A DNA stretch of 64,000 bases from Epiperipatus broadwayi (taxonomy: Eukaryota > Onychophora > Udeonychophora > Euonychophora > Peripatidae). This document shows positions 22,665-37,047 of the stretch, piece after piece (the stretch's first letter is position 1; the number at the start of each line of letters is the position of its first letter). A model generated the notes under the pieces. The model was not told the DNA's origin. It was given only the letters and a program-made list of their open reading frames with translations, and did not search any database. The stretch lies in NCBI GenBank assembly GCA_028023455.1, contig JAQFVV010012423.1, forward strand, positions 870,001 to 934,000. Direction: 5' to 3'. The translations under genes were made by a program, and so were the position numbers.

Positions 22665-22940
22665 TATAAGCAATTGGATGGATGGTTGAAGAGTTGGAGT
22701 GGATTGAAGCCTGTCCATTAAAGTATGAGGTTTGGCTATCTTAATATATATCTGAGCACTTATAGCATATATATGTGTGGAGATGGTAATCTGGACCAAC
22801 TGATGATTGCTGGCTTAGCATGGAATACATATATTGGTGATTTTTTTATCTTTTCAACATATATGTGTTCAAGTGTATCAGTGTTATGAGATAGTCTGGA
22901 GAGTGGTAAGGTCATGCGAAAGTCTGTGCTCATATATCCT
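22665..22940 (+). repeat. Repeat family B, copy 6 (diverged)
   Basis: Plus-sense unit with TGTCCATTAAAGTATGAGG, the hammerhead-like fold and a decayed tRNA-like end (AGTCTGTGCTCATAT). It is more diverged than copies 3-5. Confidence 0.75.
22788..22842 (+). ncRNA. Hammerhead-like ribozyme motif, family B copy 6
   Basis: Plus sense: AATC-TGG-ACCAA, core CTGATGA (22800-22806), stem II TGCT-GGCTT-AGCA, then GGAA instead of GAAA, stem III ATA-CA-TAT, cleavage A, TTGGT-GATT. The stems are kept, but the A13 position is G, which should impair catalysis. Confidence 0.6.
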
Positions 22941-23697
22941 ATATATTATAACATTTTAAGTAATTCTTTTGAATTATTTTAAAATACAGAATCATAAGAC
23001 TTGCCTCAGATACCAAAAATTGATCAGGTAGGTCCTATTCTCTACTTCCTATACTATCAAAATTATCAGTTGAAAGGCAAGAAAAATTTTTTCAATAATT
23101 ATCTTCTGAAAGCATACAATTTATTTAACTCACGTTTTTTATTAATCCATGTATTTTTTAAAGGTCCCTATAATCAATCTTTTTTATCACATTAATCAGT
23201 TTAAAAAAGACCCAGAGCATCATAGTTTTTCAAATTTTGTGAATTTAATATGTGGAGGATTAGCTGGTATATAGTAATCCTCTTAACTGCATGAAATTAT
23301 TTTCCCTTAGTAATACTGATTTTGATATTATTGTACCCAGATATGATTTAAAATTTCTACAAAATTTCAATTAAATTTTATTTTAGATACATAAAAATAT
23401 AAAAATATTCCATCAATTTTTTATAAGTATTACAAACTATATTATTTTTATGAAAAAAAAAAAAATCATTTATTTAAGATAGAATAATCTTCTTTAATGC
23501 CTAAATTATCACTTAATGTTTGCTGATTAGCTTAACTTTTAGGAAGATTGTACCTAAAATAACATGTTTTTTTTAAAATCATAACAGCTCAAGTATTTTC
23601 TGTGCTAAAATCTTTTTTAAAATAAAACTAATCTTTTTCTATATGAACATGTTAAAAAAATCTGCACTATATATGTGTGTGAATGGTTATATATATT

Positions 23698-23837
23698 GAC
23701 ATTCATATATATATATATTTTTCCATATGTCATAGCATCGGCCGGGACGCGAACTCACAACCATCTGCAAACAACTACTTGCTTGCATGGCGGCTGCGAT
23801 ACCTCTCGGCTAACAACGCAAGACGACATTCATATAT
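23698..23837 (-). mobile_element. tRNA SINE family C, copy 1
   Basis: A tRNA-like body of about 100 bp (minus sense TTAGCCGAGAGGT A-box, GAGTTCGCGTCCCGGCCGAT with B-box) ends in ATGACATATGG and an A-run. The 13-bp duplication GACATTCATATAT lies at 23698-23710 and 23825-23837. There is essentially no tRNA-unrelated body. The ends GCGTTG and CGATGC can pair as an acceptor stem. Confidence 0.85.
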
Positions 23838-26800
23838 TTAGTAATAAGTAATAATTATTTTACAAAAAAAAAAAAAATGATTTTTTTTCTTGACACAATT
23901 CTAGAGTTTAATTAATCCATTATATATATATTTTTAATTGCATATTTAAATGAAAAAAAAATCTTTATTTTATCTTTATATTTTTTACAAATTTAGTAAT
24001 TCAAAAAATGAAATTGATTTAAAAAATAAAATATTATCTTCATCATTATAATAACAACAACAAATAATCGAAACAAAGGATCCCATTTAAGTCTGCATCT
24101 TAAAAAATGAATTAAAATTATTATAATTTGAAAAATCTGTATTTTAAGACAAATTTTATTAAAGCCAAGTTAAAATAAAAACTTAAATATTAAAATTTAA
24201 CTTTTAATTACAAATAAATAATAATAATGAAACATTTTAATGGAGGTATTTGTTGTTTGATGTCAATAAATTTTTATTTGACTAAAGTTCTGCTAAAAAC
24301 TAATATATTCAAAAAATGAAAATGTTACTAGAAACAATTGTTTAATTATTTTATAAAAAAATAAATAAAAATAAACATAAATAAATTAAATGTATTTTTT
24401 TCTGTTTTTACAGTTATAAAAAAAGTATATGCTGAGTAAGCAGAAAAGAACACTTTTTTCCTGACAAAATATATATATATTTGTGTGGATTACCAATAGC
24501 TGCTATCATCTAGGAACTTTAATTAAGATTAAAATATTCTTGTTAACAACCAAAAAAATGTACTGAAAGCCTTTTTTTTAAAATTAAACTTTATACCATT
24601 GACTGACTGAAAGTTACTCCTATTCACTAAAATAAATGTAATCATTTGCAGTACTAATGACAAGTTTATGTAAAAATAAATTAAGGAATAAATAATTCCA
24701 TATTTATATTTTTGATTACTATAGTTTTACTTCAATTTTATTTTATTTGATATTGGAAAGTGATCTTAAATTAATTTTTATTTCTATTTATATCCAGGTT
24801 AGCATAAAGTTGTTTAGAGGTGAAATAGCAGTTTTTTATTATAAAAATAATATAAATTGCAAACAACAGAAATATTGTAATGTTTTTCTGAAGATTATCT
24901 CACAAAAAGCAAACTACAAACCTAATTCATAGTTTAAAAAATCCATATCCTAATAGTTTTAGTTTGTTGCATTGATAGGGTAAAATCATGATCGCAACTT
25001 TTTTTGGTAAGGTCAGGTAACTATATCTTATGTTTTCATCTTAAAATTTGTTTGCTTACAAGACTGTGAGTCAACTTTTTAAAACTTTAAATTATTTTTA
25101 AAAATTAAATCTTATTTAACTGTCTTACTTATTACAGTTTTTCTTGATGAAATTTATTTTTATTTCAATTTCTTTATCCATTTTTGTAATTTTATGATTA
25201 TACTTTTTAATGTTTTTATAAAAATATTTTAATATATATTGTAAATGAAATTTGAAATTATAATTATATAAAACAAGTTCTCTTCTTAAGAATGGTATAA
25301 AGTACTGCTCAATGCACTTGTGTTATAAAACTGCATTTTATCTATTGCAGGTTAAAACCTTTATTCAACATTATGAATCAATAAATTGGTCTTGATTTGT
25401 TAGAAATATAAGTTCACAAGTGAAAAACATTTTTAAAAAGTCATATTTGAACTTTCCAAATAATAATAATGAAGTAAAATATGTAATGAGAACAAAATAC
25501 TTTTTTCCTATTGACTCTATGTCATAATATATTGAAAAGATAAATTAATGTAATATTTGTTAAATGAATTTTACTTTTTAAATATGAACAGATTTAAAAT
25601 TGTATTTATATTTATTGAATTATCACTATGGTATTTGATAGTTTGATAGAGTGAATTGATTATAGTTTCTTTTGTATCATTATTTCAATTCAAAAAAATA
25701 AAAATGTAAATTACTATATAAATATTTGATAGAAATGATCATATATATTTAAATAAACTGCAAAAGTAGACAATTTTTTCATCATTGTTAACAACATTGA
25801 AAGAGGAATGTATATGTTTGTTTGTATATAATCAAAGTCAAAGAATCTACCAATCAGCTTTATTTTTTTTTATTGTTCATCTGTAGTTTTTCTCTATGAG
25901 TACTCTGTAGATTACTGATATCTTCAGATTTTTTTTTGAACTAATAAATCAATATTTATTTTATTTCCAAGTTTTTTTTGGCAAATAAATGTAAATCCAA
26001 AAATAATACTAAAAATAGCCATAAAATTTGATTTAAAACCAAAGCACAGCAACTCAATGTCAATACCATAGGAAGCCCCAATTATCATTTAATTAATGAA
26101 GCTGTACTTTTGATTGCAATATTTCTAAATTGTCACTTAATTGAAAAAAAATTATAATAAAAATAAAACAGAGAGCAAAAAATGCTTTAATGAAACATCA
26201 TTTCAAATTTTATATATGTATAGAAAAACTTTTCAGGGAAATTTCTAAAAAGGATCAATGGGCTAAGTAAAAGTTTGAAGAACAATAGATACAGAAAAAA
26301 ATAATACTATTTTATGCTAATTTCAGAGACAATAAAGCAAATAAAACATAGGAAAAACAAATTATGCCAAAACAATGAATGAGATTCCACAGTGTTGGCA
26401 TCCAGTAGCTATTATTTATTTTTATTACGCTATTCACAATAATAACTTGAAATTTTTAAATATATAGTTTTGATCCCAACACATTTTAAAATCAAACAAT
26501 ATAATCTGTTGCTAAATCTGCCTAAATATTTTAATAACCTTTTTATATGATAATTATAGACCCTTTTGAAAAAAAAATAATTTAGATGAATAAAAGGTAT
26601 TCGCATTTTAAAGGTATTCATATCATGTCACTTTTTCTGAAATGAAAAAACAATCCACATCACTCTACTTATGAACCATATATGCAAGCAAGAATACTAT
26701 ATGATAATGCTAAATAGTGCTTAACCAAATTGAAATTTAATAAAGAATAATGGAAAAGGAATTTTGAAGCACCACTTAATTGTATTATTTGATTTCAACA

Positions 26801-27076
26801 ATAGCAACTGGTGAATGGTTCTTAGAAATATTTGTATAGGATAGTAAATTTTACGCAAAAATTTTCTATATGATATAATCCTGATATAAATTACAATTTG
26901 CTTTTAAAGTAACCCCAAAAAAGTTAAATCTATGGATAATGATATATATTTTAAACACACACACATATATAATAATTTTTTCTTCATTGTATATGTAATT
27001 CTTTTGTGTACATATGTGTGCATAATTTATGAAGTGGATTTTTTTTCTTTATTTTATTTACCTGAGTACACTTTTG
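23838..27076. other. AT-rich DNA, no gene seen
   Basis: Poly-A/T runs and AT-rich sequence. The short frames near 24.75 and 26.5 kb are AT-driven and show no domain. No repeat family was recognised. Confidence 0.5.
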
Positions 27077-27587
27077 GTGAGGAGTACCATAATCATAGTT
27101 CTCATGTTTCATAGTGATGCTGCTTTATATATAATCAATCATGAATATTCATATTATGTAAATCAATCAGTTCATTTAAATATTCCCTCTGTGTGAGAAT
27201 TGAATGCTGTTTTTTTTATTCACCACACATTTTTGATTGGCTATCAACCAAGCAGTTGACACACCAACATCACAAACAAAATAGTACAGTATAAATATTT
27301 ATGAAGTGTGCTAAAAACAACCCAGAATATAAGTCTGTATTCTGAGACCATGAAAGACAACATAATCATAGCTTTGATCCACAATCTGTCAACTTGATAT
27401 GCATAGAACAAGCCAGAAAAAGTTAAAAGAAGCTTAGTTCATAGCCAAATACAAAACCTGATAAATAAAAAACAATATACAATTATATACAAATAAAATA
27501 TTTAAATGAACTGATTTATGTAATATGAATAATCAACAAAGTAGCAACATTATGAAAAACAAGAGCTACGATTATGGTACTTGTCAC
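27077..27587. repeat. Foldback element with about 100-bp arms
   Basis: 27077-27187 and 27498-27587 are reverse complements with scattered differences (GTACCATAATC outer end, AATGAACTGATT inner end). About 310 bp separates the arms, with no coding capacity. No target duplication is apparent. Confidence 0.75.
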
Positions 27588-28038
27588 TAAAAGCATGCTC
27601 AGCTAAATAAAATAAAGGAAAGAAAGAAAACTAGCTTTGTAAAACATATATACAACATTATTCAAAAGAATTATATGTATATATGCATACAGTAAAAATG
27701 TTTTACATAGAAATATACAGTATTTATTTTAATTTAAAAATTACATATAACACATTAAATAAAAGCAATTAAAAAAAACTGAATATTATATAGCATAATT
27801 TTCAACATGCACACATATATACATACATAAACACAGAAGTAAATGATTTCAAAAAGTGTGATTTGAAAATGTTTATTATGGTAAGTGCATTTAATTCATA
27901 AAAAGAATATTATATACATGTATGCTTACTAGCAATAAACATATTTAAAAATTATGCATATACATTAAAACATCAACAAAAATAATTAACAAAAAGGTTA
28001 AATAACGTACAGTATGATTTAATGCATATGTTTTGACA

Positions 28039-28039
<1 letters not shown>

Positions 28040-28109
<70 letters not shown>
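28040..28109. repeat. Compound microsatellite (CA)n(TA)n
   Basis: About 20 CA units run directly into about 15 TA units. Confidence 0.98.
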
Positions 28110-28112
<3 letters not shown>

Positions 28113-29826
28113 AGCATATCTCAGATAGGAGTATTTAAAAGCTGCATAGACATTAAAATATATAAAAATATATATTTTTTCATTCTTCTTTGAGTAAATT
28201 AATGAAAATAAAATGCAAAAGATACAATTCTAGTTAATTTTAAATTGTATAAAAATATCTACAGCCACTTCTTGCGAAGCATAGTACAATCACAGTAATA
28301 ATTAGTAAGAATATAAATTAAAATTAAGAAATTAAAATGCTAATTTTCTACTAATTTTAAATTTTTTATTTAATTTTTTTAACTATAGGTAAATAAATCA
28401 TTGAAGTTTGAGATGATGAATATAATATTTTTCTTTACATTGCTATAATGTTGTTACTAACAAATAATATAATTTTTTCATATTACTGATTAAATAATCA
28501 AAAAAAGCTAAGTAAAATTCAATATTTTTCATTATTTAAAAATGAAAATTAATAATTAGTAGATAGTTATTAAATTAGTAAATATACTTTTTTAAATTGG
28601 TATATTTTAATTGATATATTCAATAAACTTATATTCCCAATAATATTTTAATGATTGTTTGTTAATAAAATATATATTCTGATGCATATGTATAAAGGAT
28701 TTATTTTTTACATGCATGTTACATACATTTTTTCCCCTTTAATATTAACACTATTCTCTTAGCCATTGTTCTTCAGAATAAACAAAGATATTTTAAATTC
28801 TATTATTAAAAAAATATATTATGGCTTTTTATAGATGTCATTGTGTTCCATTATTTTACAAAAATGAAATGTTACAGTAAATTTGTATTTATAACATTTA
28901 TTAGAAAAAATGTTAGTGAAAATTATTTGAGAAAATTATTTGTAAAAATAAACACACATTTTTATATTTCCAAGTGTTTTTGCAAACATTATGATCCAAT
29001 GAGCTTTTTTTTTTTTTTTAGTATTTACCACTTAGTTCAAACATCTTGTTTGGGTTATTACCTTGTCCATGCTTTTTATTCATAAAAATTAGATTTGTGG
29101 TTGTAAGAATTCAAATATTAGATTCATCATTGAGAATTGTCAAAAAATATTGATTAAAAGTCTTCAGTTTAAAGCTCAATGGCCAGTTTTTTTTATTCAA
29201 AATTGCATTTTTTTTATTTTGAAAAAATAAATCCATTACAGTTATGTCTATAACATATTTTGCCTATATAATAAATTATATATGTGAATGTATTCTTGTG
29301 ATGAGTTTTTCCATTCCTGCTGGCCATCCAATAATTGGATGGCTATCTATTCTAACCAAAGGGCAAAACAAAGTGATGTGAACACAAATTCTCATCATAT
29401 GGAATCTGATTAACTTGATGAGTAATCTCATTCATTGAATCTTTGTTGAGAAAAGCCAAAGAAGACTAATTTTCATTAACTATTTAAAGATTGTTTTATT
29501 CATATACATATATTAAATTAAAGATTTTTCAGAGACTTATAGATATAGATATTAAATATAAAGGGAAATTTCTGTGTAATAATCTATATAAATTGTTACA
29601 TTTTCATTTACCACTGTCAAACTCCCACCACTCACAACTCCCATGCCATCCATTTCAGATAAATACAGTAATGACTATTACTAATCATTATCGAAACTAA
29701 TGAGTATCTCTAGCACAGATATAAACTTTAAGCCTCAGTTAAAGATTAATATATCTGATTTTTTATTTATTTTATATACACGGAGTTATTAACCTTTCTC
29801 TTTCCCCATGTGTAATATCTTATAGA
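28110..29826. other. AT-rich DNA, no gene seen
   Basis: Only short AT-driven frames, for example 28843-29085. No repeat family was recognised. Confidence 0.5.
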
Positions 29827-29967
29827 TATAATAAACACCTCCATACTTCCCCATTCTTTTTAAATTTACTTAAATAAAGATACAATAAAAGACAAATGAC
29901 TCTTTTATTGTATCTTTATTTAAGTGAATTTAAGAAGAATATGGAAATATGGAGGTGTTTATTATAT
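29827..29967. repeat. Near-perfect palindrome
   Basis: The arms 29827-29890 and 29900-29967 pair from ATAATAAACACCTCC inward to CAATAAAAG with a spacer of about nine bases. Such hairpins are typical of small foldback transposons. Confidence 0.85.
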
Positions 29968-29971
29968 GTAT

Positions 29972-30205
29972 AATCTATATAAACTTTTCAGCCATACCTA
30001 ATCAAAATCACAACTAATTAAAACAGGTTAAAAAAGCTCTAATCATGTTATTCAGCAAATAGCAGTAGCCGTTGTCTAAATTATTTTTAGTTCAAATTAG
30101 CTCAGTTAAGAAATATTTGCTAGATCACATGATCACCATCTTGCATTACCTGTTTTAATTAGTTGTGACTTTGATTTCATCATAGCTGAAAAATTTATCT
30201 AGATT
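29972..30205. repeat. Second inverted repeat adjoining the palindrome
   Basis: The arms 29972-30028 and 30148-30205 match as reverse complements (for example ACCTGTTTTAATTAGTTGTG). The 119-bp spacer contains TTAGCTCAGTT, which resembles a tRNA A-box but has no B-box partner. Confidence 0.8.
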
Positions 30206-30664
30206 ATTACATGGAAGTTCCCATTTATATTTAATACATATAAATATATAAGTTGCTCTTTAAAAATATATGTAAATTTTAAATTATAATATTGGTAGAC
30301 AATAATATTATATAAATTAATTAAACAAAAGTACTTTCAATGTGAATTACTTCTTTAATTTTTAAAGTATTAAAGATTTTAAGACTTCTCATTCGATAAT
30401 TTAATATACAAAATTAACAAAGCGTATGCCACACTTGAATGAGAAGCTATAAAGATACACAGAAATTATTACACGCTAAGCGCTTTCGAGGTCTTTTGCC
30501 TCATATTCATAGCGGTACTGTGAGCTGCAGAACGAAAAAATAGGGCAAGGGAAACAAAACAGTATGCAAAGCATATGCAAATGAACTAGATAGTCCAACA
30601 TTTGGAGATGTCAAAGCAAGTATCTCGTCTATTGATGGAGTTATTATTGCCATTAATAAAATAT

Positions 30665-30812
30665 GCTTCTCTTTAATTTTTGTGTTTTTATGATGTCATT
30701 CTTTATTTAATATTCTTGTATAATCTGAGCTAAAGATAAATCTAAAATGTCAAGCCCATACAAGAATATTAAATGAAGAAAGGCATTATAAAAAAGAGGA
30801 AAACTAAAGAGG
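30665..30812. repeat. Inverted repeat
   Basis: The arms around 30685-30721 and 30758-30794 pair over about 37 bases with few mismatches (TTTAATATTCTTGTAT outward). Weaker pairing extends to 30665 and 30812. Confidence 0.75.
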
Positions 30813-32362
30813 TGATCTTTATAAACCAATTTAAAGATTATATAATAAATAGACAGCCTGCTAATATCGATATACACAGTTCTTGGAAAATCACATGAAG
30901 TCTACTTCTTTTTTTTACATTACTCCAGTTGATAATGATTACAAATAATTAAAAGTACTTCTGTTGAATTAATTTATATAGTGTTTTTGTCTACTGTTAT
31001 TATAATTTAAAAGTTTCCAATATATATATACAACATATATTCATAGTTATGTAATAGACAAATTCCAAATCCTTCTACTATTCTAATATGTGAGAAAAAA
31101 TATAATTATTGTTCAGAAGATTATGGGGGTTTCAAGTACCAAAGTGAAATCTTCAGCATTTGTGGTAAGCAAGAAATGCTCTAAATAAAATTGCCTAAAC
31201 ACACAATTATTTAGTAAAATTCCAAATTCAGTTCCAAAGTGATTAATTATTGATTATATGGTCTTGTGCAAGAACACATCAGAGGAGTAGTACTTTCAAA
31301 AAGGAAACTTTATTTATAGTATATTTTACAAAATTAAGAATACAAAAAAGGGTGACTTCTGATGGTTGCATGCATTATAAATTGAGGGTTTCATGTGTTA
31401 CATAATAGAAACCCCTGGCAATATCATTGCCACTAAAGGTAAATTGAACAGATTAAAGTTTTTAGGCAAGGATGGAAAGTTCATAATCAGCTATAATGTA
31501 AGCTGGTACCAAGGAATCTGAATTATGTATTTCTGCTACATCTTCAATTGACTCTATGTTTGTTCTGCCAGTTGGTCAGGACAAGTTCTTTTATCAATTT
31601 GTCTGGCTTTCTTGATATATTTTATCAGGAGATCCTCTGGACAGAGATCTGTTCCCTTCTCAAATAATACCTTGCATAATATTGTCCAGATCCCATAGTT
31701 GATGTAGGTGGCAAGCTGTATGTTGGAAAAAGCCCTTCCTCAAAGGCCTGGGGAAGAATTACACTAGCAAGGTTGGGGATGGACAACCTCCCCAGAACCA
31801 GGCTCCGAAGGTGTGACCACAACTCACAACTGAGTAGTAGTCTGCTAAATTCTACCCTTTATTATTTTTTCTGAGATCTTTGGGTATCTTAGATACATAT
31901 ATTTGCTTACAAAATAATTATGAGAATTGCTGTCTATATGTTATTAAATACTGCAAATATAGTTAGAAGAGCCCTTCATTCTTCTATTGTGATAACTGAA
32001 TAGGTCATTTAAATTTATTAAATATTATCAGTAGCAATCATCAACAAGTGAAAATGGCTATTCCTACTCTAAGCAAAAAAAAAAAAAAAAATGCCATCAA
32101 AATTTTACCTTTAAGCAGGAAATATAGTTTATTTTTTTATATATTATTATACTTATTCAATTGATACAAATGTTTGTTTCTTCTGTGTTTGTTATTAAAT
32201 TGGATTAAAAAGTGGTAATCCACCAATAAGGACAATTTAAAAGTTAACGTTTTGCAAAACGTTTTATTATCTGATATTTAAGTGTTCCCTATGAGTAGAG
32301 AACATAATAAAAAAATTATTTTTTAAAATATATTGAATACTAAAGTCTTCTTATTTTTTCCT
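30813..32362. other. AT-rich DNA with one less AT-rich segment
   Basis: Mostly AT-rich. 31625-31830 is less AT-rich and has a 65-codon minus-strand frame (MWSHLRSLVLGRLSIPNLAS), which I do not recognise. It could be a repeat fragment or an exon; nothing in the sequence decides. Confidence 0.4.
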
Positions 32363-32500
32363 AGAATGCACTATTATTTTACCAATGCTTATCGGATATA
32401 TATACACAATATGTGTCTGAGACCATTCCCAGAATGCACTATTACTTTACCGATGTCTATCGGATATATATATGCACACAGTATGTATTTGAGACCACGT
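32363..32500. repeat. 68-bp tandem duplication
   Basis: AGAATGCACTATTA starts at 32363 and 32431. Each unit continues with ATCGGATATATAT and GAGACCA. The units differ at several sites. Confidence 0.8.
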
Positions 32501-34088
32501 GCTTCAATTATTTTTATAAGAATGATTTCAACGCTGATAAAAATGCTTAATAAGTCTTTTTTTTTTTTTAAAGAAAAAAAAGAAATTGATTGGAATGTTT
32601 CTCTCTTTTTTTGACTTTATTAACTTTTCTAGTTAAAATTCTTTCATAAACCCATCAGTATTCAGGACATTATAAAACATTCTCTTAATTTAATAACCAA
32701 ACTGTGCATGTCTAAGTGACACATGATAATAAATGTTTTACACGACATTTAACTAATAATGAGAACCAAATGAGCGACAGCAAAAATGAAAATTTTAATC
32801 CTCTGATAATAGGATTTAATAACATTTCTCAAGAGATTTAGCTATATAATGTGATTTAAGTCTAAGTTTGATTTAATTAACAGGAACAATAAGTATTAAT
32901 TGATTTCATCGTTTTCTTTTCTCTCATTAAATTTGAAAATATTAATCTCAGATTATTAAATATTTTATTAGCAACATAGAAATCTTTCGCCGACGATTTA
33001 TCTCTCTCTCTCGCACATACATATTAAAATTCGTCTACGACAGTTTTAGATATTTTTGATAAAATATTTTTTTTAAGTTTTCATTTTCTTAATCACCAAT
33101 AACAAATATTTTAAACTTATTGCATATTTTCAAATTCTTTTTAAAAAACATTTCATATTTTTAATTATTTATTTTTAACTTTTGATTTCGTTTTTATTAA
33201 TATAGATTACGTAAATGTCATTATCTTGTTTTTTATTGAAATTAGAATTAAATTTCATCTTTTTTAATAATCTTTCATAAAAAAAATTTGTATCGTTTTT
33301 TCTATTACTTAATGTCTTGGCTCCTACACTTGACAACATTTAAACATTATTTTAATTGTATGATGGAAAGCAAACAAAAACGGCAGTACTAATAATATTA
33401 AAATATTATAAATGAAGAAAATGTCCTTGACCCAGTTGCGGCTGCAATTAAAGAAACCGAAAATTTATTTTGTTTGTAATTTTAATTTTTATTTTCTATT
33501 ACCCAGAGTAAAAATTGAAAAGACTTAGAAAATATAAAATTTTATAATAATCAGAATGATGTGTCAATAAATGTTTTTTCTTAAATGCGTAACAGGAATA
33601 AAAAGTTTAATCAGCAATTCAATGCAGTTTTATTTATATATTCAATTAGTATTCGTACTATACATATTATAATGGAACAAGCTGTATGTGTGGATATATG
33701 TTAATTTATATCCCAAATTGCGCTGCCATTCGGGTTATATAAAAGATGTTTATCAAATCATTAACGTTCGTTATTATTGATGATGATGATGATGAGCCTA
33801 TAATTAATTAGAGTGCCATTATTTCCTCTTTATGGCAAGTTCTATTTGTAAAATCTCAGCTGGAACTCAGTAGGCATTATGAAAATATAATAATATAAAA
33901 GAATAATTAAGAATATGTAACAATGCATGAAGAATACCATGGGTTAATATGATATTAGAACTGACTTATTGTAAGTATGTAGATGTAAATATAATGTTAA
34001 AAAAATAAATAATTGTATATATGTCAAAAAAAGTTAATTATTATCAATCACTAAAATTACATTCATATATTCTAAATACTAATGTTTA
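32501..34088. other. AT-rich DNA, no gene seen
   Basis: Poly-T runs, a short GAT repeat near 33780 and no supported coding frame. Confidence 0.5.
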
Positions 34089-34243
34089 AAAATTAAGCTT
34101 AACAGATATTTTTTTTTCTCATAAGTCATAGCATCGGCCGGGACGCGAACCCACAACCGTCTGCAACCAACTACTTGCTTGCAAGGCGGATGCGATGACC
34201 TCTCGGCTAACAACGCTTGACAAAATTAAGCTTAACAGATATT
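34089..34243 (-). mobile_element. tRNA SINE family C, copy 2
   Basis: The best preserved C copy. A perfect 22-bp target duplication (34089-34110 and 34222-34243, beginning AAAATTAAGCTT) flanks a body whose minus sense has TTAGCCGAGAGGTC, GGGTTCGCGTCCC and an A-run tail. The length is close to a single tRNA gene plus variable arm. Confidence 0.9.
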
Positions 34244-35041
34244 GTTTCTGAAAACATCAAATAAGTAACACATTGGTGTTGCATCAGTCCTCTGACATAA
34301 ATATTAATATCCAAATTATTTATAATTATTACTTTATAAAATGCTAATATTTAAAAATAAACTGATATAGATAGAGACATTAAATTACATAACAAAATTT
34401 TAATAAAATATAAATTATTACCTTTAACCATTATTTGTTTGGCATAGCTACGGGAATATTAATTTCTTTTCTACTTCTTACTGCTTTGATGTAAATTTTA
34501 TTAGATATCATAATTTAGCAATGATTATGCATAGTTATAATTTGATAAATAGTATAACTCATATATGATTGTGTTTACCATTTTGTGAAATCACTTCCAG
34601 GCTTGTAGTTGAATCCTTTAATATTTTTTTTGTATAAGTACTGTTATGATTTTTTATGTCTTTGAAATAGTTTGATGTGTAAAGTGCATGACTGATGTAG
34701 TCGGAAAAACTTGACTTGAGCTTCGCCTAAAATACATCAAACTCCAGTAGTTATTTTCTTCGGCAATATTCTGTCTAGATTCGATTCTCTTAATATTATG
34801 AGATAAACTTAGAATTTTCAAATACATGACTGAATGCTTACTGACCAATTGTATTGCCCACTGAACTAAATTCTGATTGAACAGGTCTCTATCTTTCTGA
34901 GATTAATATAAAAAAAACAACTCTTGTTTTTCTAATCGCATAATTATTGTTTTTCATTTTTTAATAAATAAACTAGAAATTTAAATTAATACCTTTTATC
35001 TCATATCAGAGTTAATTAATTTATATAAAGTTAAAAAAACA

Positions 35042-37047
<2,006 letters not shown>

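Noticed and set aside
28040-28109. CA/TA repeat considered as a regulatory Z-DNA element
   Set aside because: An ordinary compound microsatellite; nothing nearby suggests a promoter.
30017-30115. TTAGCTCAGTT considered as a tRNA A-box
   Set aside because: No B-box at the right distance and no cloverleaf can be drawn.
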